The position numbers and the translations under genes were made by a program. Positions 57,322-64,000 of a DNA stretch of 64,000 nt are shown in pieces (position 1 is the stretch's first letter; every line of letters begins with the position of its first letter). The stretch is from Salinicola tamaricis (GTDB lineage Bacteria > Pseudomonadota > Gammaproteobacteria > Pseudomonadales > Halomonadaceae). Location of the stretch: positions 3,224,001 to 3,288,000 of the forward strand of contig NZ_CP023559.1 of NCBI RefSeq assembly GCF_003006155.1, given 5' to 3'. The notes beneath the pieces are model-generated. The model was not told the DNA's origin, made no database searches, and worked only from the letters and a program-made list of their open reading frames with translations.

Positions 57322-57615
57322 TCAGGACGAGGATTGGCTGGGGGCGGCGCTTTCGCGCTTCTCGCGGCGAATCAGCATCAGATTGCGGACATAGATGATC
57401 AGCCCGGCGCCCTGGCCGGCGATGAACACCGGATCGCGCCGATACAGGGCATAGGCGAGCAGCGTGGCGCCGCCACCCAGGCTGAAGAACCAGAAAGCGA
57501 CCGGCACGATGCTGCGCCGGGCGCGCTCGCTGGCCAGCCACTGGACGATGAAGCGCGCCGAAAACAGCGCCTGACCGACGAACCCGATCGCTACCCATAC
57601 CCACTCGGCACTCAT
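57322..57615 (-). CDS. LAB_N-domain small membrane protein
   Basis: Intact, 97 aa. LAB_N (the lipid A biosynthesis N-terminal domain) occurs alone or fused to other envelope enzymes. It has about three helices: VWVAIGFVGQALFSARFIVQ, IVPVAFWFFSLGGGATLLAY and PVFIAGQGAGLIIYVRNLML. The motif FSARFIVQWLASE is diagnostic. It overlaps the GT2 gene by ATGA and lies 16 bp before the ArnT-like gene. A role in handling the lipid-linked sugar, comparable to ArnE/F, is inference. Confidence 0.85.
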   Translation of the reverse strand: MSAEWVWVAIGFVGQALFSARFIVQWLASERARRSIVPVAFWFFSLGGGATLLAYALYRRDPVFIAGQGAGLIIYVRNLMLIRREKRESAAPSQSSS

Positions 57616-58391
57616 GCGCGGGCCTCCCCCTCGATCGGTGTAGTTACCGCTTCCTGTGCCGGGCGCTCGGCCACGGCCAGCGGCTCGATCGCCGCCGGCA
57701 GGCGGCTGCGCCGGCGCAGCCACATCACCCCGACCATATCGACCAGACCGACCCACAGGCGGTTATTGAGCCCGTAGTGCGAGGCGCCGGTGCCGCGCGG
57801 GCGGTGGTTGACCGGCAGCGATACGCACTCGCCGCCCTGAGCCCGCACCAGCGCCGGCAGGAAGCGATGCATATGATCGAAGTAGGGCAGATTGAGGAAG
57901 GCGTCGCGGCGCACGATCTTCAGCCCGCAGCCGGTATCCGGGGTGGCGTCGTTGAGCAGCGCCGAGCGAACCCGGTTGGCGACCTTCGAAGAGACCCGCT
58001 TGAGCCAGTCATCGCGGCGATTGGTGCGATGGCCGGCGACCATCACTACATCGCCCCGACAGGCGCGCTCGAACAGTCGCGGCAGATCGGCGGGGTCGTT
58101 CTGGCCATCACCGTCGAGGGTCGCCAGCCAAGTGCCACGGGCGGCCCAGGCCGCCTGCCATACCGAGGTGCTCTGGCCGGCGCTCTGTGCATGGCGCATC
58201 GGGCGCAGGCGCGAATCGGCCGCGGCGCGGCGCGTCAGCATCTCCCAGGAACCGTCGCTGGAGGCATCGTCGACCACGATCACTTCGTGCGCTATCTCCT
58301 GCAGGGCGCGGGAGATTTCGTCGAGGAGCCCCGGCAGGTTGCCGACTTCGTCCTTGGCGGGAATGAGAATCGAGAGCTGTGGAGAATGCAT
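57612..58391 (-). CDS. GT2 polyprenyl-phosphate glycosyltransferase (DPM1/ArnC-like)
   Basis: Intact, 259 aa from ATG 58391. A family-2 transferase that would load a sugar onto undecaprenyl phosphate: LSILIPAKDEVGNLPGLLDE, VIVVDDASSDGSWEMLTRRA, the DxD-type GTWLATLDGDGQNDPADLPR and DTGCGLKIVRRDAFLNLPYF. It lacks the long C-terminal membrane domain of ArnC and ends with a short hydrophobic stretch (LWVGLVDMVGVMWLRRR). First gene of its operon; a PmrA-type box lies 190 bp upstream. Confidence 0.87.
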   Translation of the reverse strand: MHSPQLSILIPAKDEVGNLPGLLDEISRALQEIAHEVIVVDDASSDGSWEMLTRRAAADSRLRPMRHAQSAGQSTSVWQAAWAARGTWLATLDGDGQNDPADLPRLFERACRGDVVMVAGHRTNRRDDWLKRVSSKVANRVRSALLNDATPDTGCGLKIVRRDAFLNLPYFDHMHRFLPALVRAQGGECVSLPVNHRPRGTGASHYGLNNRLWVGLVDMVGVMWLRRRSRLPAAIEPLAVAERPAQEAVTTPIEGEARA

Positions 58392-58581
58392 TGACGCTGA
58401 GTTCCTGGCGATGGGACTTTTATTGGACGCTCCGCGACGCCACGCCTGCCGCTCCTGGCAAGCGGGCACCCCGGCCGTGCGCTTGAGACCCGCCCTTTAT
58501 GAAAGGAGAGTGAGCAAAAGGCAAACGATGGCGTATCTCTTGCGACCATCGATGCGAATATCGACATGATCGAGGCCGCGA

Positions 58582-58598
58582 CTTAAAGGAATCTTAAG
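58582..58598 (-). promoter_or_regulatory. Consensus PmrA-type box upstream of the GT2 operon
   Basis: On the minus strand the site is CTTAAG-N5-TTTAAG, which fits YTTAAK-N5-YTTAAK at all 12 specified positions. It lies in the 249 bp gap before the operon. Binding by the regulator at 53388 is inference. Confidence 0.6.
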
Positions 58599-58640
58599 AC
58601 GAGTGACGCGTCGCGCCAAAGTAGCGGCATGATCAAACCC

Positions 58641-59738
58641 TCAGCGGAACAGATCCTGCTGGCGGTGGGGTGGCCGAAAGTGGCGGATATCGAGCCCCTG
58701 GTCGGGGCGCCGCTGCAGGCCCAGGCGGCCGGCGGCACGGCGAAAGCGCTGATCGATCATGTCGACGAAGATCCCGTCGCCGCGCATACGGTGGCCGAAG
58801 CGGCTGTCGTTGCTGGCGCCGCCGCGCGACTGGCGGATCAGACTCATCACCTTGCCGGCGCGCTCGGGGTAGTGCGCCTCCAACCACGCCTCGAACAGCG
58901 GTGCCACCTCTCGCGGTAGACGCAATAGGGTCCAACTGGCACTGGTGGCGCCGGCCTCGGCTGCGCGTTCGAGCAGTGTCTCTATCTCATGGTCGTTGAT
59001 CGCCGGAATCACCGGTGCCAGCAGGGCGCCTACCGGAACCCCCGCGGCAGCGAGTTCGCCCAGTGTCTTGAGCCGGGCGGCCGGTGAGGCGGTACGCGGC
59101 TCCAGCGTGCGCTTGAGCTCGTTGTCCAGGCTGGTGAGGCTGATGAAGACGCGCACCAGGCGCTGCTCGGCGAGTGCGGCCAGCAGGTCGCGGTCCCGCA
59201 GGATCAGCGCGCTCTTGGTCACCAGGGTGACCGGATGGCGGCACTCGAGCAGCAGCGTCAGCAGCTCGCGGGTGGTGCCGTATTCGGCCTCGATCGGCTG
59301 GTAGCAGTCAGTATTGCCGGAGAGGTTGATCGGCTGGCAGCGATAGCCGGGCTTGCACAGCTCCTCGCGCAGCCGCGCCGCCATCCCTTGCTTGGCAATC
59401 AGCCGGGTTTCGAAGTCGATGCCCGGTGACAGATCCCAGTAGGCATGGCTGGGGCGGGCATAGCAGTAGATGCAGCCGTGCTCGCAGCCGCGATAAGGGT
59501 TGAGCGAGCGGTCGAAGCCCAGGTCCGGGGAGTGGTTCCAGGAGAGCGCGCTGCGTGGCGTCTCGTGCTGGATCTGGGTGGGTATGCGTTGAGGCAGCGC
59601 CTCCTGCCACCAGCCATCGTCGAAGGCTTCGGTATGGCTTGGCTGAAAGCGATTGTGCGGATTGAAGGTCGCGCCGCGGCCCTTGAGCGGGCCCGGTGAC
59701 GCGGCGTAGGGATTGCGTGGCGGGGTGGGAGACGACAT
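58641..59738 (-). CDS. PA0069-family radical SAM protein
   Basis: Intact, 365 aa. The radical SAM cluster motif CxxxCxxC is in LNPYRGCEHGCIYCYARPSH, with conserved YWDLSPGIDFETRLIAKQGM and INLSGNTDCYQPIEAEYGTT. The family N-terminus KGRGATFNPHNRFQ is present. C-terminal part SRGGASNDSRFGHRMRGDGI is typical. These proteins are widespread in Pseudomonas and relatives and are related to spore photoproduct lyase-like SPL domains; reaction unknown. Confidence 0.9.
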   Translation of the reverse strand: MSSPTPPRNPYAASPGPLKGRGATFNPHNRFQPSHTEAFDDGWWQEALPQRIPTQIQHETPRSALSWNHSPDLGFDRSLNPYRGCEHGCIYCYARPSHAYWDLSPGIDFETRLIAKQGMAARLREELCKPGYRCQPINLSGNTDCYQPIEAEYGTTRELLTLLLECRHPVTLVTKSALILRDRDLLAALAEQRLVRVFISLTSLDNELKRTLEPRTASPAARLKTLGELAAAGVPVGALLAPVIPAINDHEIETLLERAAEAGATSASWTLLRLPREVAPLFEAWLEAHYPERAGKVMSLIRQSRGGASNDSRFGHRMRGDGIFVDMIDQRFRRAAGRLGLQRRPDQGLDIRHFRPPHRQQDLFR

Positions 59739-59840
59739 GACGACTCCGTGATTGGATGCTGTTCAAACATACAGTATCACGGGGTCGTCACGACGCAAAG
59801 CATGTGTCGTCGAGGCATAGCGCGGGTCGTGGCGTCAGCA

Positions 59841-59878
59841 CACCCTTACCCGGCAGTGGCCGCCAACGGATAAGGGTG
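59841..59878 (-). terminator. Hairpin after btuB
   Basis: CACCCTTACCCG and CGGATAAGGGTG pair with one mismatch around a 14-base loop that can fold further (GGC/GCC). It lies 17 bp after the btuB stop. T run is absent. Confidence 0.5.
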
Positions 59879-59894
59879 CCATCGGGATGGGCTG

Positions 59895-61738
59895 TTACAG
59901 CGTCAGCTTGACGCCGGCCTCGACGTAGCGGCCCTGGGTGTCGTAGCCCTCGGCCAGGGTATAGTCGCGGTCGAAGGCGTTATCCAGCTTGGCCGACAGT
60001 TCGACCTGCGGTGTCACCTGCCACGCGGTGCGCAGATCGACGATACCGTAGCCGCCGACGGTGGTGTCGCCGTACGGGGCGGTGTAGCGGGTGTCACGAC
60101 GGTCGCCGGCGGCGCGCAGGGTGGCGCCGTAGCGCCAGTCGCCGAGGGCGTAGTCGGCGTCCACGCGGCCGAAGGTTCTGGCCCGGCGCTTCAGGCGCTC
60201 GCCGCTGTCGCGGTCCTCCGGGTTCTGGTGGGTCAGGCTGGCGCGCAGCGAGAGACCGGCGGACTGCCAGCCACCGCTCAGCTCGACACCGCGAATACGC
60301 GCCCGGTCGACGTTGTAGGGTACGAAGGCCGGATCGAAGGCGATCAGATCGTCGATGCGATTCTCGAAGGCGCTGACGCGTGCATTCCAGGCGTCATGCT
60401 CGATGGCCCAGAACGCCTCCAGGTTGCGCGAAGTCTCGGCGTCGAGGTCGGGGTTGCTGCCGTAGGGCCCGTAGAGATCGATCAGGTTGGGCGCCTTGAA
60501 TGCGGTCGAGTAGACCAGCCCGAGGCGCTGTGCCGGTGTCAGACGGTAGGCGTAGCCGGCACTCCCGGTGGTTTCGTCGCCGAAGCGCGAATCGTCGTCG
60601 TAGCGCAGCGAGCCGCTCAGCTCATGGCGCCCGTACTCGCGCTGCAGCATGCCGTAGAGGCCGTAGTTCTCGCGGCTGTCCTTGGCGTAGCGCCCGGCGA
60701 ACGGGCTGGCCGAGTCGAAGTCGACATGCTCCTGGCGGTAGTCCACCCCCAGGGTGTCGACGCCGTTGGCACGGGTGAAGCTGTGCTGGATGCCGAGTTC
60801 GTTGCGATGCGATTCGGTGACGCTGTAGCGCTCGCCGGCGTAGCGCTCCTCGCGGCGCTCGTCGAAGTGTCCGGCGGTGATCGCCATGTCCCAGTCGGGG
60901 GCCAGGGCCAGATCGTAGCGGCCGCCGAAGGTCTGCAGATAGCCGTCGGTGCGGCAGTCGTTGCTGGCGGCAGTGGCATTCAGCGGGAAACAGTCGTCGT
61001 AGTCGGCGTCGGTATCCTGACGCAGCGCATTGAGGCTCAGGCTGGCGTTGGCGCCGAAGCGGTGCGACAGCCCCAACTGAGCCCCGCCGCGCTTGAAGCC
61101 ATCGCGCTCGCCGCTGGCGTCGCTGGCGAGGGCGTTGAAGCCGTCGCCGTCGCGCCGGAACAGACTGGCGTTGAGACGGGTCTCGGCATCGCCGGTAGAG
61201 ACGAACAGGTTCTGTTTCTGGGTGTGCTGGTCGCCGGCACGCAGTGACAAGGCTGCCTGGGTACCCTCGCCGCCACGCCGGGTGAATATCTGGATCACGC
61301 CGCCGATGGCATCGGCGCCGTAGGCGGCGGCGCGCGGGCCGCGCACGATCTCGATGCGCTGGATCGCCTCGACCGGCAGGAACTCCAGGCTGGCGCCGCC
61401 GCTGGTGGCGGCGTTGATGCGCACGCCGTCGACCAGCACCAGGGTGTGGTCGGATTCGGTGCCGCGCATGAACAGGCTGGTGACGGTGCCGTGCGCGCCG
61501 TTCTGCGTGATTTCGATCCGGCGCGGTTCTGCAGCAGGTCGATCACGCTATCGGCCTGGCTGCGCTCGATCTCCGCGCGGTCGATGATGGTGGTGCTGGC
61601 GAGCACGTCGGCCTGCGACTGCGGCAGCCGGTTGGCGGTGACCTGTACGTCTTCGAGCTGCTGGGCTGCGGCGCTGAGGCTTTGCAGCAGCAGGGCCATG
61701 GCGACGCCGTGGGCCATGGTGGTAGGACGGTAACCCAT
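59895..61738 (-). CDS. btuB: TonB-dependent vitamin B12 receptor BtuB (one frameshift)
   Basis: BtuB imports cobalamin across the outer membrane with TonB. ATG 61738 gives a signal sequence (HGVAMALLLQSLSAAAQQ), then the TonB box EDVQVTANRLPQSQADVL. One indel near 61525 breaks the plug at DLLQNRAG; after it, RGTESDHTLVLVDGVRINAA and VEAIQRIEIVRGPRAAAYGA DAIGGVIQIFTRR form the rest of the plug. The barrel has FKAPNLIDLYGPYGSNPDLD and the C-terminal strand YTLAEGYDTQGRYVEAGVKL. The Asp-rich loop DADYDDCFPLNATAASNDCR may be a Ca2+-site and disulfide loop. About 614 aa. A cobalamin riboswitch lies upstream. Confidence 0.93.
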
Positions 61739-61924
61739 GAAAGATGATCCCCAAACGCGTATCGGAACCGTTCTCGTGCGCGGCGCTGTGGCGCTGCGGC
61801 GGCGGTTCCTTGTGTTGCGATGACGCGATGGGAGGGAATGGCGTGACGAAATACGCCGGCCATCTTGGGCGGCCGACGTGCGATGTCGTCACTGGTTCGA
61901 GCCCTCCGCATCAACCAGTGAAGA

Positions 61925-62106
61925 GAACGACGCCGGTCTCCGGACTCACGCGCGGTGATCTTCGATCACCCGACACCGGGCCTTCCCATGAGGGATAGCG
62001 GTGGGCACCGCCGCTCACAGTGGCTGGACACAGAAAGTCCACCGGTGTTTGACACGATTACCGTTGCGGGGGCAGTACGGGGCTCTCACCCGTTTCCCGA
62101 ACACGT
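61925..62106 (-). promoter_or_regulatory. Cobalamin (AdoCbl-type) riboswitch upstream of btuB
   Basis: On the minus strand, in order: GGGAAACGGGTGAGAGCCCC, GTACTGCCCCCGCAACGGTA A, the B12-box-like CAGCCACTGTGAG, GGGAAGGCCCGG, and GAGTCCGGAGACCGGC. This is the conserved core of the class. It ends 187 bp before the btuB start. B12 binding is expected to repress btuB. Confidence 0.95.
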
Positions 62107-62170
62107 CGCTCTCGACGCGCGGATTGTCGCAGCTTCTCGGCGGCCAGGGAAATGGCGCGTCGCGCGCCAC

Positions 62171-63019
62171 TCACGAGCCGTCGCCGCCGGTCTCCTGTAG
62201 TACCAGTTCCACTCGGCGGTTACGTGCCCGGCCCGCAGGGGTGTCGTTATCGGCCAGCGGCTCGGTGGAGGCGTAGCCGATGGCGCGTAGGCGAGCGCCG
62301 TCGATGCCGTCCAGACGCAGTGCGCGTACCACGGCGGCGGCGCGGGCTGCGGAGAGCTCCCAGTTGGAAGGGAACTGCTGGGTCGAGATCGGCACGCTGT
62401 CGGTATGCCCCTCGACCGAGATGGTGCCCTGGAATTCCTGCAGTAGCGGGATCATCTTCTCGATCAGCGCGCGCCCCTTGTCGCTGACATCCACGGCACT
62501 GGAGTCGAACAGTAGATGGTCCTGGATGCGCAGATTGAAGCCGTGCGGGATCGCGGTCACCTGGACCCCGTCGATCTGCGGCAGCGTCTCGTCCACCGGG
62601 TCGGGCAGGTCGAACAGCGGCACCGCGAACAGCAGCGGTGTCATCGGTACCAGCGGCGGCGGCGCCGGGCGCGGCGCGTAGAAGCCGACATCGCTGGCCA
62701 CGGGGGCGGCCGTCAGCTGGCGCGGCGGCCGATAGAAACCGATCTGCGCGGCGCTCGGGGCGGCCTTTGGAGGTACGGGCGCCGGCACCTTGAGCGCCAG
62801 CGCGACCTGGGGCGTAGCGGCTTGCTCTGGCGTGGACAGCTGCCCGCCGTAGAGCGCCAGCATCAGCACGAAAAAGGTGACCAGCAGCAGCAGCAGGTCG
62901 AGATAGCTCATCAGCCAGGAGTCGCTCTCGCTGCCACGCCCCCCCTCGGCCAGGGCGTCATCGTCGAACAGCAGCTCGGCGAAGGGCCCCCGCGCGGCGT
63001 AGTCCGTGCTGCCACTCAT
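62171..63019 (-). CDS. MotB-like stator protein with OmpA peptidoglycan-binding domain
   Basis: Intact, 282 aa. The N-terminal helix WLMSYLDLLLLLVTFFVLML carries the essential Asp of MotB-type ion channels. A Pro/Ala-rich linker follows (PVPPKAAPSAAQIGFYRPPR) and then an OmpA-like domain, DHLLFDSSAVDVSDKGRALI, TISVEGHTDSVPIST and NWELSAARAAAVVRALRLDG, RARNRRVELVL. It overlaps the MotA-like gene by ATGA. Whether it drives flagella or another motor is unclear. Confidence 0.85.
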   Translation of the reverse strand: MSGSTDYAARGPFAELLFDDDALAEGGRGSESDSWLMSYLDLLLLLVTFFVLMLALYGGQLSTPEQAATPQVALALKVPAPVPPKAAPSAAQIGFYRPPRQLTAAPVASDVGFYAPRPAPPPLVPMTPLLFAVPLFDLPDPVDETLPQIDGVQVTAIPHGFNLRIQDHLLFDSSAVDVSDKGRALIEKMIPLLQEFQGTISVEGHTDSVPISTQQFPSNWELSAARAAAVVRALRLDGIDGARLRAIGYASTEPLADNDTPAGRARNRRVELVLQETGGDGS

Positions 63020-63834
63020 GAGGTCGGGGACGAGAGATCCGTGGCCGCGGCCTGGCGCGGGTCACGCATCTCGTCGCGATGTTCGATGCGGTAGGTGTTG
63101 AGCGCCTCTTCGATGAACGCGGGCAAGCGACGCTTGCTCACCATCATGATGCCTTCGAGGATCATCGTCATTGCCATCAGCCTCGCCTCGGTGCGCCGCT
63201 CCAGTTTTACCGCGATCGGCTTGAACACCAGGTTGGCGAGCAGAATGCCGTAGAAGGTGGACATCAACGCCACCGCCAGACGCGGGCCGATGATCGCCAG
63301 ATCGCCGGCCTGGATCACTTCGAGCATGTTGATCAGCCCGACCAGGGTACCGAGCATGCCGAACGCCGGGGCGTAGATCGCCATGGTGCGCAGGATCTGC
63401 GCCTCGGTACGCTCGCGCGCCTTCACCCGCACCATGCGCCAGCGCAGCATCTCGCGAATCTCCTCCTCGCGGCTGTTGGCGATCACCATCTGCATGCCGG
63501 TGCGCAGAAAGGGGTTGGTGACGCCCTCCAGCGCGCTCTCGATGGCGCGGATGTTACCGCGGCTCCAGTGGCGCGACATTTCGACCAGCTGATCGAGGTC
63601 GGCATCGAGTTCGCTCTGCTGGGATTCGCGCCGGAACACCACCGCGATCTGGCGACACAGGCGCTGCATCTCGGCGAGGGGATAGCTGATGAAGCTGGCG
63701 GCCAGGGTGCCGGTGAGCACGATCGCCAGCCCCGGCAGATTGAAGAAGCTGCTCGGGGCCTGAGCGGTGAAGAGCACGACGGTCATCAGCAGCAGCGCAC
63801 TGGCAACCATGCCGATGAGGGTGGAGGGATTCAT
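63016..63834 (-). CDS. MotA-like stator protein
   Basis: Intact, 272 aa from ATG 63834; a longer in-frame start at 63873 is less likely. MotA/PomA features: four helices (TLIGMVASALLLMTVVLFTA, FFNLPGLAIVLTGTLAASFI, and the pair YAPAFGMLGTLVGLINMLEV and LAVALMSTFYGILLANLVF), with the conserved Pro in MAIYAPAFGMLGTLVGLI. The cytoplasmic part has REEEIREMLRWRMVRVKARE. No flagellar genes are seen in the window. Confidence 0.85.
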   Translation of the reverse strand: MNPSTLIGMVASALLLMTVVLFTAQAPSSFFNLPGLAIVLTGTLAASFISYPLAEMQRLCRQIAVVFRRESQQSELDADLDQLVEMSRHWSRGNIRAIESALEGVTNPFLRTGMQMVIANSREEEIREMLRWRMVRVKARERTEAQILRTMAIYAPAFGMLGTLVGLINMLEVIQAGDLAIIGPRLAVALMSTFYGILLANLVFKPIAVKLERRTEARLMAMTMILEGIMMVSKRRLPAFIEEALNTYRIEHRDEMRDPRQAAATDLSSPTS

Positions 63835-63939
63835 GGACGGCTCGCAACCTGGAAACGGGCAGATTGGCATCATAGCCCGGGGTGGTCGCGGTCAAAGAGG
63901 CTAACTGACGCGACTAACGGGCGCTTTTCTAGCGCTGTG

Positions 63940-64000
63940 TCAGGTGGTGCTGGCGCCACTCGGGTCGGCATTGGCCTGCTGCTGGCCGGCATGCTCGATG
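63940..64000 (-). CDS. 3' end of an unidentified gene (runs off the window)
   Basis: On the minus strand the last 61 bases read IEHAGQQQANADPSGASTT then stop at 63940-63942. It is too short to name. It precedes the MotA-like gene by 106 bp. Confidence 0.3.
   Translation of the reverse strand, partial: IEHAGQQQANADPSGASTT

Noticed and set aside
60228..61247. Long plus-strand open frame (339 codons) opposite btuB
   Set aside because: It is the reverse complement of a clear BtuB barrel and has no family motifs; high GC makes such antisense frames common.
63016..63834. MotAB-like pair as part of a Zorya anti-phage system
   Set aside because: ZorA usually has a long cytoplasmic tail and ZorC/D/E are not seen beside the pair here; sizes fit ordinary stator proteins. 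The upstream side is outside the window, so this is not fully excluded.

Overview
The window looks like a piece of a high-GC gammaproteobacterial chromosome, most likely Halomonadaceae (Halomonas-like). The basis is codon use, the conserved leuCDB-asd-fimV-truA-trpF...accD-folC-dedD-cvpA-purF-metZ block shared with Pseudomonas relatives, and a salt-coping gene set (KtrAB K+ uptake, a Na+-dependent NSS transporter, argO). No rRNA, tRNA, IS element, prophage or CRISPR array was seen. About half of the protein genes carry one or more single- or double-base indels relative to their family. Most are losses of one base in a short homopolymer or GC run, and they hit housekeeping genes (aroC, leuC, leuD, truA, accD, folC, metZ) as well as others. 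I read these as sequencing or assembly errors, so such genes are annotated across the full repaired span.

Layout. 1-4.4 kb: 3' part of prmB, aroC, then on the minus strand a membrane protein of unknown function and a LysR regulator divergent from leucine biosynthesis. 4.6-22.8 kb: housekeeping block for leucine (leuCDB), aspartate-semialdehyde dehydrogenase (asd), the polar-hub protein FimV, TruA, tryptophan (trpF-trpB-trpA), AccD, FolC, a SPOR protein, CvpA, PurF and MetZ. 22.9-29.4 kb: cytochrome b561, YceI, an FAD oxidoreductase, two aldo/keto reductases, an exported EF-hand protein and an aspartate/aromatic aminotransferase. 29.5-31.6 kb: a small Xre-type regulator with two palindromes upstream, followed by a SulP anion transporter. 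31.8-39.1 kb: a tightly coupled three-gene operon that I read as a divergent MksF-MksE-MksB (MukBEF/Wadjet-like) SMC complex. Its SMC subunit is about 1630 aa, its Walker motifs are unusual, and no MksG/JetD nuclease gene adjoins it.

39.2-47.3 kb: cyclopropane fatty acid synthase, a thiamine-binding-type protein, a small lipoprotein, argP/argO divergent pair, ktrA-ktrB and the NSS transporter. 47.4-50.4 kb: a SIMPL-domain protein, the B12-binding protein BtuF, cob(I)alamin adenosyltransferase CobO and a small HTH protein. 50.5-58.6 kb: envelope-modification region with a sugar-nucleotide epimerase and an ArnT-like glycosyltransferase, a PmrAB/QseBC-type two-component system, and a second operon of polyprenyl-phosphate glycosyltransferase, LAB_N small membrane protein and ArnT-like transferase. 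PmrA-like direct repeats lie upstream of these units; the one before the second operon fits the enterobacterial PmrA consensus exactly. 58.6-64 kb: a radical SAM protein, btuB with a cobalamin riboswitch in its leader, a MotA/MotB-like pair and the end of an unidentified gene.
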